64,000 bases of DNA, taken from assembly GCA_023213395.1 (NCBI GenBank), contig CM041465.1, positions 141,181,741 through 141,245,740 of the forward strand. The letters run 5' to 3'. Position 1 is the stretch's first letter. Each line of letters begins with the position of its first letter. Positions 35,346-46,162 of this stretch are shown here, piece by piece. The notes under the pieces were generated by a model, which ran no database searches, was not told the DNA's origin, and saw nothing but the letters and a program-made list of their open reading frames with translations. Made by a program: the position numbers and the translations under genes. This DNA comes from Cycas panzhihuaensis. Its lineage: Eukaryota; Cycadophyta.

Positions 35346-36420
35346 GATTAGTTGATAGTTGACATATGTTTACAAGCTATTACGTTAATTCATAAATAAA
35401 TGGTATATGGTTAAAAATAAGATGTACTGAGATATTAATATAATAAGGAATTTATGAATCAAGGTTAAGGAACCTCTCTAAACATGGTCATTTAGAAAGA
35501 GAGGAAGGAAGAGGTTATTCTCCTTAGGGTGTTGGAGTTCTAACCTTAGCAAAGTTGTAAATGCTAGTTCATTTCTCTTCAACAAGCTTTCAAAAGAATA
35601 TGTTTCTACCTAGTGAAATTATCTAGAGGAAGGTAGATTTAAGGAAACATATATTATCACTTTTTCTTTCTAACTATTAACAAAAACAATATAGTAGTAG
35701 TGTAAATATTAGCCTCAAAAGAGATTTCAAAATATAGCACACTTAATTATTAATGACCTTGAGGGTATGTAAAACAACTTAGGGGGTTATGGGAAATGAT
35801 GCTCCTCAACCTCCTTCCCCCATCTTTTTAAAATTATTTATAGAGTTTTAACTACCCATGACTTAGCTAAATATGATAACTATATGTTTCCATAGAAAAC
35901 AAACATATCTATAAAAAGTAAAACCTAAAACAATCTAAGAAAAAAAAAAAGAAGTATTGGGATACTTAATCTCATTAAAACAATAATGAAAAAGGCAAAA
36001 GAGAATAGAAAATAAACTATGATTTAACTATAATGAGAAATGGACCCTACACCAATATCAAATTTGTAGGAAAAGATAAAGATAACTATTTACAATAATA
36101 GTAGTACATGGTCCTTTCAAATATGATTCAAAAGATGAGATGGATAAGGCCCAATAACTAGCAATAAACTCAAACCATTTAGAGGTATCTTGAATAGTCT
36201 TGTCAAGCCTATAAGGGGAAGACGTATTAAAAGTATATAGGTTCATAAAGAAAATTAAAGTAGTAGACCTTATAGATTAAAGAAGTAGACATAACTAGCA
36301 ATAATGGAAAAGTTATTGAATGAGGGATAAATAGGTTACATAAGGCACTTATATTCCATGGAAGTAGTAATATAAGAAACCAGGAAAACTAAAATAGAGA
36401 TGAAATTATCCTCCATCACA
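35346..36420. other. Unresolved region, possibly gypsy1 leader
   Basis: No coding motif. If gypsy1 is complete its 5' UTR and LTR should lie here, but no partner was found at 18.2-19.6 kb. An A-run (35940-35952) is present. Confidence 0.3.
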
Positions 36421-36439
36421 TAGACTTTTCCTGTGTAAA

Positions 36440-38345
36440 CATTTAGGTTCTAAAGAATGGTAAGACCCCCTAAGCCTTGATGGCCATCCATGGTAACCAT
36501 CTCCACTCCCTTCCGTACCTTTTTTCTCATTGCTTCCCTATTATCTGCTATCACTTCCCAAATTAGAGCCTTTGCCTTTGCCCAGGTCCTTCTAATCATC
36601 TTGAGACTCTCTCTCCTGTCTTTTCTAGATTTTCTCAATGCAGCCTTACAGCTCAAGACTTTTCAGGGGATGGAGGCTCACTCCTGGCTAATGGACTTCC
36701 CTCTTAGGCTCTAAGTTATCTTCTGCTTCAACCACTTCATGGTTCTGATTGCTTGCTTGGAGATCTACTTCACCTTTCTCTTCCTTCTTACACCCCCCCC
36801 CCCTTTCTTTAATCAAGGTATCCCCCATCTCTAAGTTTAGATCCTTTGCAATCTCCCCCAACTCTTTTAGATTCCTGATGTTACCTCCATCTCTAAGTAT
36901 CTCTTAAGTTTCTAAACGATCCCCTTCTCCATCCTTTTTTGTTTCCCTTAGGCAATTTTGGGGGATGTGGCCAAATCACTTATAAGCTAGACATTTTATA
37001 TTATTAAGCTTGTAAATTACATCTTGATCCTTGTTCCACTCCTCTGCCTTTATCCTCACCTCTCTAGAAGAGGTCTATTGAGTATGGCCAACATGAGGAA
37101 TCTTCCATTAATTAGCCTACTTCTATTTTTCATAGTTGATTCCACAACCAATAGGGGACCTATGGCCTTTTCTACCCCTTTTATCATATTTATGTCCCAA
37201 GCTTGAAGCAGGAAACTAGGTAGTTGAACTTAAAATGACACTTGCTTTGTGGAGGACATGGACAAATCAAAGTTTGGGTGCCACTTTTCCATAATCATAG
37301 CTTTGCTCCTCATAATCCAAGGGGATTTCATTAAGATGTTTATCATATCTTCCTATGTCAAAAATTTAAAGAGGACACGACCTCTAGGGAGGGCGATAAC
37401 CTCCACGGGACTCTTTAATTTCCACGTATTTGATACCAATTTCCTAATTAGGTCTAGTGCCGACCTCGGCCCAGAAAATATCCCCATAAGGTTAAACTCC
37501 CAATATCTTACAGTGCAATCAAACAGCCTCTTATGTATGGGTATTTTAATCTCATCTTCCTCATAAATAGGATTAATATCAAAAGTCTTTGAATCCTTGT
37601 TTCTAAGGTCTTCTAAATAGGTCTTCCCAAAAGAGACATTTGGGGTTTGATTATTAAATTCCTTATCATCCATTTCAAGCATTTTATTCAACACATCCAT
37701 ACGTAAACTTATACAACATATACTTTTGGGAGGAAAAACATCTCACCTAATAAAGTTACTCCTAACTCAAGGTCCTCTCCCTTCTGACTCTATACTTCCA
37801 CCATAACTAGATTCATGAACATTCTTTCTCCCTCTAATAGTTATTTATCCATCCATACACTCCTTGGGGTTGTATCATACTGAGCCCTTTATCCATATTG
37901 CGACTAAGCTAGTGGTCCTTGGCTTGAAAGAGAAAGCACATCAACATGCGGCCACAAAAAAGAGGTGACAACCACACATATAATAACATATATTATTTCC
38001 CATCTATCCATTTCGTTAGAAGCTACACTACATTTGTATTCCCTATCCTTAGCACCCACAGACGCTTTTTGACTCTATAGTATTAGACTAGTATTATGCT
38101 TTAGTATGGGTGGCTCCTTGCATATCGATCTAATATCTAAACGATCCTTACATGGGGAGACTCAACATGAAGAAAGAGCCCTACCCTTGATATCCATTTG
38201 GGGCCTCACCCCCTCCTGTTGGAACTCTATAGAGCCCCCAGATTGGCTCATTGAAACCCTAGTTGCATCTTCCTCTCGCACCTGTCAAAAACTTCTTTTG
38301 TCGATGCACTATTTTTTTGACTCCTCTTACAAAAGGATCACTTAA
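36440..38345 (-). mobile_element. LINE3: ORF1 and 5' UTR fragment of an L1-type LINE
   Basis: A minus-strand fragment holding only the 5' part of a LINE. The frame at 37353-37700 reads IHKRLFDCTVRYWEFNLMGI, then LDLIRKLVSNTWKLKSPVEV and IALPRGRVLFKFLT, which corresponds to LINE2's ERTIQYWENSLVGRF and VMAMPKGCVLFRFL. Next comes SPWIMRSKAMIMEKWHPNF (the LINE2 counterpart is SPWMFRRKAMTLEKWHPGF). The knuckle region reads KCLAYK then FGHIPQNC, with the second Cys lost. The ORF1 end is near 36450, and ORF2 is absent. The 5' UTR region contains AAACCCTAG (plus strand, about 38257) as in LINE2. Its right edge abuts gypsy2. Confidence 0.75.
37240..37700 (-). pseudogene. LINE3 ORF1 (DUF4283-like RNA-binding N-domain)
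   Basis: This is the best-preserved part of LINE3. The 115-codon frame ends in RGRVLFKFLT and continues in the same sense as DMINILMKSPWIMRSKAM. Domains of this type occur at the N-terminus of plant LINE ORF1 (gag-like) proteins ahead of a CCHC knuckle and probably bind the element RNA. An upstream acidic segment (ENDPIYEEDEIKIP-like) precedes it. Frames change between blocks, so the copy is dead. Confidence 0.7.
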
Positions 38346-38394
38346 TAGCATTATAAAGTAAATGATTAAATAATAGAGAAAAATGAATACCCAC

Positions 38395-38645
38395 TTATAA
38401 CAAAGAGATGCTAGCCATAATACATACCATGGAAAAATGATAAAAATATTTTCTAGGTAATAGAGTCATAATTAAAAAGGATCATAGTAACCTTGAATAC
38501 TTATTGCAATAGCTTAAATTATTAGATAGCCAATATAAATAGATAAGTAAGATTTAAATATTTAACTTTGACATTATTTATAAAAATTAATTAAAAAACA
38601 TAATAGCAAATACCGTATCTAGAAAGTAGGATGAAGCATAAATAT
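38395..38645 (+). pseudogene. gypsy2 RNase H remnant
   Basis: The plus strand reads PTYNKEMLAIIHTMEK, KYFLGNRVII, KDHSNLEYLLQ, LKLLDSQYK and FDIIYKN, then NIIANTVSRK. This aligns throughout with the gypsy RNase H run KEMLAIxHALEKWRHYLLG...TDHxSLKYLLxQ...DxxYKxGKxNxVADALSRK. Stops interrupt it. Its N-terminal third is missing at the LINE3 junction. Confidence 0.85.
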
Positions 38646-38849
38646 TAGGCATGATAGTATTATACTAGGCTAGGCAAAAGAAGTTGAAAAACAATAATAG
38701 GATAATTTAAAATCTGCACCAATCATTGTTAAAATTAAATAAGGAATATAAAACCTTAGTTGGGAATATAGGAATGGAATCATTTTTTATAAAGGCTATA
38801 TCTTCATACCATAAGAATCCCTATTTATAAATAAAATATTTCAAAAATT

Positions 38850-39610
38850 TCATAATGTCCCATCTACATAATATATTAGAAGGGCAAAATATACACCAAC
38901 ATAAAAAACTCCTCACATTATCTAATAATGAAACAAATAATAGAAAAGCATGTCATAGAATTGGACATATGCCAACCTTAAAAAAAAACATCCCATTCCC
39001 ACACATAGTCTACTACAACCACTTTCCAAACCAAATAGCAAATGGTAAGATATATCAATGGACTTCATCATAAGACTTCACATGTCATATGTGCAAGTAG
39101 TAGATAGGCCAACTAAGTATGCTCAGTTCATGGTAAAAAAATAAATAAAGTACATAGGATGTAGAGTTATTCACAAATGACATATATAATTCAAACAAAT
39201 TTCCTAAGAGAATAGTTCAAAATAGGGACCCTAAGTTCACAAACAACTTTTGGAATGAATTCTTTTAAATTATAGGAATAATAGTTAACATGAGTACAAA
39301 CTACTACCCCCAAGAAAATGGTAAATAAAAGCAAAAAATAAATGGCTAAAAGGATACCTTATAAACTATACTACTGATAAATAAAACATATTGAATAAAT
39401 GGCTTCATTTGGTCAAGTTTTGGTATAATGAAACATACCAATTAGTAAATAAATGATACCATTTATGGCTTTTTATAGACACTTCCCTTCATTAATCAAA
39501 GAATGCATAAGCATAGACGGCATGATCCATATAGTGATAGCATCTCTTAAAAAAACATAAAATATAATGAGAGTATTAAGAAGTAAGTTACCAACTACAA
39601 GAAGCAAAAT
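38850..39610 (+). pseudogene. gypsy2 integrase core remnant
   Basis: Blocks on the plus strand: a degraded H2C2 region near 38930, DISMDFIIRL, VVDRPTKYAQFM, IVQNRDPKFTNNFWNEFF, VNMSTNYYPQENGK and WLHLVKFWYNETY. The match to MDFIxGLP, VVVDRLTKYAHFI, IVSDRDPKFTSxFWKELF and NMSTSYHPQTDGQTE is clear. The second DDE aspartate (in NRDPKF) is retained, while the Gln-Thr-Asp-Gly block is altered to QENGK. Confidence 0.85.
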
Positions 39611-39689
39611 AAAATGAGGTGTTAATCAACATAGAATTGAAAGAACATTTATGGAAGGATAAATTATTTTCATGTGCTTTCAACCGTAT

Positions 39690-40091
39690 AATCAATTGTC
39701 ATTAATAAATGGGGGTAAAAAAAGAAATGTCACATTTTTATGGCCCATTCAAAGTTATAAGAAAGGTTAGTGATATAGCGTACTTTCTTGACTTCTTAAT
39801 AAGGGCTAAATACATAACGTATTTCACATACCTTGCCTTAAAAAAATAGATAATATAAAACCACATGAAACTAAACTATTGATCTTAGGTAAGAAAGGAA
39901 AATTCATCCTTAAGCTAAAAGGCATTCTTGAAATAAAGAAAAATAACTTTGATATAGGGTAATACGGGACTATCTAATTAAATAGAAGTTCCTTCCCATG
40001 AAAGACTCAATAAGGAAATTAGAGGGATTTAACTAAAGTCATTAAAACCTCCCAAAGTATTGAGTGTAAAGATCCTTAAGAGGAGAGGGCA
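39690..40091 (+). pseudogene. gypsy2 integrase C-terminus and chromodomain-like tail
   Basis: FYGPFKVIRKVSDIAYFLDF corresponds to the GPYKVxxRIxxVAYxLxLP block, IHNVFHIPCL to IHNVFHVSxLKK, then VIRDYLIK and KFLPMKDSI to the YLVKWKxLPxEDATWE chromodomain-like segment. The blocks are in different frames. A purine-rich AAGAGGAGAGGG follows. Confidence 0.8.
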
Positions 40092-40300
40092 TGTAACAAT
40101 TGTAGGAAAGAAGGGTTGGCCTAGCTAAATAAGAGGGCAAGTTGGCTATTTAAAGGCACCACCTAAAGACAATTGATATCATTTTTTGGATATTAGTTCA
40201 TGGGACCAACATTGAAGCTTTGCCACAAGTATGATTTGAAAGAAAGAGTTAGGAAAGTCATTAAGTAGACTTGAGAGCTTTCTAATAGAAAACATCCATT
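40092..40300 (+). repeat. Start of gypsy2 3' LTR
   Basis: TGTAACAATTGTAGG follows the purine tract AAGAGGAGAGGG and a short spacer; TGTAAC is a frequent start for plant gypsy LTRs. The end of the LTR could not be found because the 5' partner is missing, so the right limit given is arbitrary. Confidence 0.5.
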
Positions 40301-40480
40301 TGAAATAAAAGAAATAAAAAGGTGAAATTGAATAATTTATTTAAGTAATTACAATTAACAAATAGTACAATGAAAGGTAGAGATCATGGATTAATATATA
40401 TGTCAAAGTAAAGTTATCTAAAGTGGAGATCGTGATCTTAGCTTATTTAATGATCTGCATGAAAGCACTTCTAATGAGTA

Positions 40481-40514
<34 letters not shown>

Positions 40515-42540
40515 ATATCTATATATATATATGAAATAATTTGATAATATATAATAATGATAAATCAACACAACATTGAATATTAATATGTTTGAATTAT
40601 CTCATTACTTGATGAATGTGAGGTATTTTTAGCTATTCAAAGATTATTTTGAGTTCCCTAATGCTCTCTAAGTGTAAAAGCTAACTCTATCATACAAAAT
40701 CAAATTTCACTATAGAGATCATTAAAATTAAAACTTGTGAGTATTGTAAGAGAGGTGATTAGTCATTTCAACATTGCTCTTTAGACTTGACCATCTTCTT
40801 CATGATGTATTTATGGGTTTTAGAATTCAACATTATCTTGATCTTGGTTTTGATTAGGTATTAATATTGTTTAGTCCATTTATGTTTAACATCTCTCAAT
40901 ATTTTTAAAGTATGCAAAACAAAGAGAAGATTAAGAAATAAGTACTAAGTATGGCAAGCTTATATCTGGAAAGTTAATGAGTTTTTACATGTATTTCAAA
41001 GTTGTTTATGATCCACTTATGCATATAGATAAAAGCCTATGCAATTATATGATGTTAGTGCTCATTCCACAATGTATAGTCAATATATAAATATTAATTT
41101 ATTTATTTAACTCGATCATAAAATATAATTAATTTTTGCCCCTATCTTATTTTGAACATCCATCTTATATTAATAAACCAACTTGAGTATATCAACATAT
41201 ATAGATATATCAATGCCATAGTTTGACAAATTGTTGAATCATTTTGTCTTATAAATTCTAAAGTTCAACCAAGGAAAATAAGTAATAAATATCTCTATGA
41301 TCTACTTTTAATAATATCTCATTAACACCAATATTTGCTCAATCAACCTTATGTCACAACTAACATATTTGGGTGCTTAATAAGCACTCTCACCTATGCC
41401 TATCATAACCAACTTAATTGATTTATTTCATACATGGCACATGATCCACTTAAACGATGTAAAGATTATCATATGAATTTCACAGATATTTTTAATCTAG
41501 CATAAGCTTCATATTTAGAGAATACATAACATCACATTCATATACATGTGGAGATAACATTCATACTAGCTAGTTGTCTTTAAAAGTCTTAGTCATATGA
41601 ATAGATTTTAAACATTTGTTTTTACTAAAACAATATCATTTTTTATTTTATTTTTAATATTTATTTTATTAACTTAGACAAATTTCAAAGTTCAGTATGT
41701 TTTTTATTTTACTTTTATGAAAATAAATCTAAGATTCATATAAGAATGCCTTAGATTTTTTTTTTTTTTTCTCTTGAATAATTAACTCTTTTTGTTAATT
41801 TTTTATTCTTTTCTTTTATTTATTGACAAGTGTAAAAAACTAAATAAGAATTGAATATTTTATTTTATTCAATAACTTATAAGCAATTATTTACATAAAA
41901 CAACATAATATAATTGCCACTATTACTTATTCATTCATAACAAACTAGTATTGTTTATCATCTACCATTTTGTTTTTGTATTTCTATACTGTGGAGACAA
42001 TATATTAAATTTAGTATGTAAGCACCACAAGAACAAAGAACACATGAAACATAATATTTATTTTTAAGAACATGAAATACATGTACTCATTTTTTCCATG
42101 GCATAAGAATTTAGGAATTGTGACTAAATACCAAACAAGTAAAATGCTTGCTTATACTTGTCTTTTTAGGTATATTAAATATACTATGTAAATAAACACA
42201 AAGAACATATAGCATATGAAACAAAAAAAGTGGAATGATTTTTAAAAGAATGAAGTGCGTGTAATCATTTTTATTGTGGCATGAAAATCTAAGAAAATTT
42301 TAGGCACCCCACTAAACAAATAAAATAATGTTATTTAGCATTTTTTATCATGGTAGTTAACAATGATTTTATTATAGTATAAGAATCTCAGAAAATTTTA
42401 GCCAACCCACTAAACAAATAAAATATTATTATTTAGCATTTTTTTTACCACAATACTTGACGTTATTCCATAGAACTTATATGTTCTATTCTACCATCAC
42501 ATAAAGAATTAAGAATTCAAGAATTGCAGACCAAAATGAC
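40301..42540. other. AT-rich DNA, no gene seen
   Basis: Likely includes the rest of gypsy2's LTR. Contains poly-T near 41757-41771, a (TATC)n microsatellite at 40481-40532, and a repeated phrase AAAATTTTAG(C/G)C(A/C)ACCC(A)CTAAACAAATAAAAT-like near 42297-42330 and 42395-42425, a short direct duplication. No coding motif. Confidence 0.45.
40481..40532. repeat. (TATC)n/(AT)n microsatellite
   Basis: About nine ATCT repeats pass into AT dinucleotides. Confidence 0.95.
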
Positions 42541-42559
42541 TAAGTGGGAGGGCATGCAA

Positions 42560-42720
42560 TGATTAGATGTTTGGGCTATGCAATACATGTACTTATTACT
42601 ACTTTAGCTTTTCGTTGTGTTAACTTTATAACAAGTGCAATTGTGTTCCTTTTATATATAGTTGTGAGTGGACTATATATATGTCACCTCTTGGAATGAA
42701 GAAGGTTTTGTCAAATATGT
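42560..42720 (+). pseudogene. Decayed duplicate of the O-methyltransferase promoter and 5' end
   Basis: At a constant offset of 1980 bases, 42571-42660 aligns without gaps with 44551-44640. About 53 of 90 positions match by eye, including CAATACATGT and a TATA-type box (CTTTATAACAA versus CTATATAACAA). Further on, ATG at about 42681 and TGGAATGA correspond to the pseudogene's start and TGGAATGA (codons Trp-Asn-Asp). Most differences replace C or G with T or A, as expected from decay of methylated DNA. No more coding sequence is legible downstream. I read it as the remains of an older tandem copy. Confidence is limited by the short length. Confidence 0.5.
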
Positions 42721-42971
42721 TATTATGTGGCATTTATAATTAATGACATAATCAAATTTTTGAGTTCTTTTAAGAGAATATAATACTAGTGAGAAGTATG
42801 CACCATGGTTTACACCTTGCTTGCAAGAGGTTAATATAATAAAACACATAAATATTAAATACATAATTTAATCATTAAATATTTTTTCTTTAGAAATAAA
42901 AATTATATAAGATAATATTCAAGCATAAAATATGATTTTTTTCCCCTTATAATATTGCATTGATTTTTATT

Positions 42972-42974
<3 letters not shown>

Positions 42975-43019
<45 letters not shown>

Positions 43020-43030
43020 TTGTGGGTGTG

Positions 43031-43078
<48 letters not shown>
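42975..43078. repeat. Compound (TC)n(TA)n(TG)n(GA)n microsatellite
   Basis: TC repeats (42975-43003), TA (43003-43019), GT (43025-43045) and GA (43046-43078) follow one another. The TC and GA arms are complementary, so a single strand can fold into a stem of nearly 28 bp with the TA/TG tracts in the loop. Confidence 0.95.
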
Positions 43079-43081
<3 letters not shown>

Positions 43082-43204
43082 TATTTGTTATATATAGAAG
43101 CAATCTACTTTTAATAAAATTTTATTAGATTAAAAGTTTATATTTTATGTTTAATAAATTTTATATAAATAAATTATACACACACACACATAATATTTGT
43201 GTCG

Positions 43205-43315
43205 ATAGGTACCCTTAGGTGACTTGGGTGAGGAGTCTGCGCTCACCCAGGATCTCGAATAACTCCCCACTCAAAAAAGAGAAAAAGAAAAGAAAAGAAA
43301 AAAAAAAGAAGAAAT
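43205..43315 (+). mobile_element. Possible SINE-like fragment with A-rich tail
   Basis: CACCCAGGATCTCGAATAAC resembles a degenerate tRNA-type B box (GGTTCGANTCC) and is followed by 40 bases of A/G-rich tail. A related block (CACCCTTAGGG, GACTCCTCACTTAGGTCTCC) recurs at 43660-43720. ATTTG occurs just before and after the unit. It could also be another repeat with an A-rich end. Weak call. Confidence 0.3.
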
Positions 43316-43721
43316 TTGATGTACATGTGATCGCTATGTAAAATCGAAAGGTTCTAACATGCTATGCAATTGCATGGTAACCTAAAATCACTCAATTTTG
43401 AAATGTTAATTTTTATAGGTATTCAAATGATCCATTTGACTAGATTTCATTTTGTAAAGACAATCTGAACCCTTCATCAAGGGTTGATTGGCTTGTGAGT
43501 TTAAATTGGGTTTATAGACAACAATGAGGGCTGTTGACCACCATTGATAGACATATGCACTCAAACAAATACAAATACCTTCATGCCTATTGGCGCTCAC
43601 AAACTATTAACAGTTTGCACTAGTAATTGTTTATATTTCTTTGGTTGGTTTTTGCATCGATAAGCACCCTTAGGGCACTTTGACGGGGACTCCTCACTTA
43701 GGTCTCCCAATTACTTTCATA

Positions 43722-44035
43722 AAAGAGGATAATTACAAAAAATGTGTGCATATGTGTAACGTGTAACTTGTCACAACCTTTACACGGAGTTTCGTTTATG
43801 CCACAAATAAATTGTGTGGATTAAGCATACGCAACGTGGCCACAATACATAGGAAATGAATCTCGGTTACAATTACTCTTGTAAAAGAAGACAATAAAAA
43901 ATAAAAAAAAAGTGTATACGTGTAACTTGTTGCAAACTTTACACAGAGTTTCATTTATGTCACAAATAAATTGTGCAGATTAAGCACACATAGTGTGGCC
44001 ACATTACACAAGAAATGAATCTTGATAGTTTCATA
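43722..44035. repeat. Tandem duplication, period about 159 bp
   Basis: The two units share GTGTAACTTGT, TTTACAC(G/A)GAGTTTC, CACAAATAAATTGTG and AGAAATGAATCT-type blocks at a 159-base offset (for example 43761 and 43920). They lie between the decayed and better-preserved O-methyltransferase 5' ends. Confidence 0.8.
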
Positions 44036-44604
44036 GGTTTTCTAGAAGAATTTTAGTTGTTAGCAACTTCTGCATCTATCTCAATCAACATTCAGAAAAA
44101 CCAACTCATTAAAAATTTAATATAGTATGGATGAATGATTATCTTCACATCATAAGCTTAAAGAATACTTCATTTTTAGTGATGTGATGCTCTACATATG
44201 TATTAGTAATAGACAATAGAATTAAATCTAAAACTATTGGCCCAAGTAAAATTGAAAAATAAAAAGTATCTATTCATGTTCACATCATGTTGAATCTACA
44301 CTCATTTATTTTTTAAATTTTAGAGTATATATAAATAAAACTCTTGTACAATCATTTCAACCATCTCATTAAAAATTCAAGAACCGGGTAACGAAGAGTA
44401 ACCTGAAAGGGAGTGCTCCATGGTGTGGTCTGCACCGACGGTATACACCAATCAGAATAAATTAGTTCGAGCAATACGGCTACCAAGAGGATAAGAATAC
44501 CGCATCGATATCACCAAATTGGCACGTATGGTATAGAATGGACTGGACCTCTGGCGCACGCAATACATGTGTTCGTTTCTACCGTGGCTGTCCCTGTTTA
44601 TGGC

Positions 44605-44611
44605 TATATAA
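44605..44611 (+). promoter_or_regulatory. TATA box of the O-methyltransferase pseudogene
   Basis: TATATAA lies 51 bases before the ATG at 44656. A transcription start about 30 bases downstream would leave a leader of about 20 bases. The surrounding 44380-44660 DNA is less AT-biased than the flanks, as expected for a gene promoter. Activity is not shown. Confidence 0.55.
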
Positions 44612-45323
44612 CAACGCTGATTGGGCGCCCTTTAATCGCATGAAGTAAAGAGGAGATGGAGTCTTCGTGGAATGATAAGATTTCAGCATGGAATCTGGTG
44701 TTCTCCTTCGTGCCTGCCATGGCACTCAAATGCGCTCTCCTTCTCAAAATCCAGATATCATTTCAAGCGCCGGCGATGCCGCTCTCTCCATCCGAGATCT
44801 CGCCGCCCGCATGAAAAGGGCCCCCAATTTGGATTATCTGTGTCGAATCATGAGATATCTTTCCAGCATTGGGGTTTTCAAGGAACTCGGAACCTGAGAC
44901 TGTTTACGGTCTCACACAGATGACGAGATCGTATTTCGTGAGAGAAGGGAATCCGATGAGCATGGGAGCGTACCATCTGTGGATAAATGAGGAGGTGAGC
45001 CAAGCGGGTTGGCACCGTCTGGGAGAAAGCGTAGTGGAAGGCCGCAGTGCATTTGAGATATTCCATGGGCAATGCATGTGGGATTACACAAACGACGATG
45101 CCCTCTACAACCAACTGGTGAACCATGGAATGCGGTCCATGACCTCCGGACTAATGAAAGACATGTTGGAGGAGTAAGATGGGTTTAAGGAGGTGACCAC
45201 TTTGGTAGACGCTGGTGGAGGAGTTGGGGAAGCGTTGAATGAAATAATTGGGTTATATCCTCACATCAACGCCATCAAATTTCGATCTTCCCCACGTTGT
45301 GGCAGCCGCGCCCCGTATTGCAG

Positions 45324-45548
45324 GCACCGTTCTAACTTTATTTCCTCGCCTTTCATTCGTACTAAATTGAATAATGTGCTTTAAAGAGACTCACCTTTTT
45401 GTTATTCGTTTTCAAGGAACTGAATTTTGATTGGAGTTATAGCCCATTCCGGGGCTACTATTCTTTATTTCATTATTTTTTATTGATGTTCTAGTTTATA
45501 AGTAGAAGATGGTCTATTTTTTATTGATATCCTAGACTCCCTTTCCAG
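45324..45548 (+). other. Intron 1 of the O-methyltransferase pseudogene
   Basis: Bounded by CAG/GCACCG (a GC donor, probably a mutated GT) and TTTCCAG/GG. Joining the exons gives ...APRIAG-IKRVGG, a continuous family-like reading once the exon 1 frameshift is taken into account. Confidence 0.6.
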
Positions 45549-45614
45549 GGATAAAGCGCGTAGGTGGAAATATATTTGAGAGCATACCTTCTGGAGATGC
45601 CCTTTTAATAAAAG

Positions 45615-45868
45615 GTATGTCTTTAATTCTTCTTTTTCAAATTTTTATTCTTTCTCTTTTCTTTGAAATATAAAATAATAAGAAACCTTTACTACTCAAA
45701 TTCTTATTTAGCAAGTTTGACTAATAAGGTCCTTGCAAAATATCAATCATTGAAAATAGTTGAATTTCATAACTCACTCTTTTAAACTAGTCTATAGGAA
45801 ATATAATAGTCATTAATTTCTAGATCATTAACTGCTTTATTTAATTTTGGATTGATTTACATGAGTAG
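45615..45868 (+). other. Intron 2 of the O-methyltransferase pseudogene
   Basis: Starts AAAG/GTATGT, a good donor, and ends ATGAGTAG/TATGTCC. Exon 3 resumes at VLHDWDD, the position where plant O-methyltransferases commonly have an intron (before the WVLHDW block). Confidence 0.65.
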
Positions 45869-46162
45869 TATGTCCTACATGATTGGGATGATAGATGTTG
45901 CATTCAAATACTAAAGAATTGTTTCAAGGCTTTACCAAAAAATGGGAAACTCATATTAGCAGAGGGAGTGTTGGATGTATCTCAATCTTCATACCAATCC
46001 CTCCAACTCTTAGATCTAACAATGTTTGCTCTTGCCAATGGGGGTAAGGAGAGGAGCCGACAACAATGGATTGAGCTTCTTACAGAGGTCAGATTTTATG
46101 TTAAGAAGATTGTTGGAAGGGAGGAAAGTCTAATTAAGATTATTGAAGCCATTAAAGGTTAA

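Larger units (their letters stand above)
38395..40300 (+). mobile_element. gypsy2: 3' half of a Ty3-gypsy element
   Basis: A plus-strand element, truncated on the left at about 38345-38395 where LINE3 begins. It preserves part of RNase H, the integrase zinc-finger region and core, the integrase C-terminus, a chromodomain-like tail, then a purine tract and LTR start. The coding order and motifs are those of Ty3-gypsy. Stops and frame changes are frequent. It differs from gypsy1 in sequence and orientation. Confidence 0.82.
44656..46162 (+). pseudogene. Plant O-methyltransferase pseudogene (COMT-like, three exons)
   Basis: Resembles the plant caffeic-acid/flavonoid O-methyltransferase family, which moves a methyl group from S-adenosylmethionine to a phenolic hydroxyl. 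The start reads MESSWNDKISAW, then LVFSFVPAMALKCALL; after a frame change PDIISSAGDAALSIRDLAAR and YLCRIMRYLSSIGVFKELGT (dimerisation domain); then TRSYFVREGNPMSMGAYHLW; SAM motif LVDAGGGVGEALNEIIGLYP; exon 2 (45549-45614) IKRVGGNIFESIPSGDALLI; exon 3 (45869-46162) VLHDWDD, with the usual catalytic His, ALPKNGKLILAEGVL and IIEAIKG before TAA. Lesions: frameshift near 44745, stop/frameshift near 44897, TAA at 45175-45177, an extra T near 45285, donor GC in place of GT at 45324, and an extra base at the exon 2 end. The introns show it is not a processed copy. Substrate cannot be told. Confidence 0.85.
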
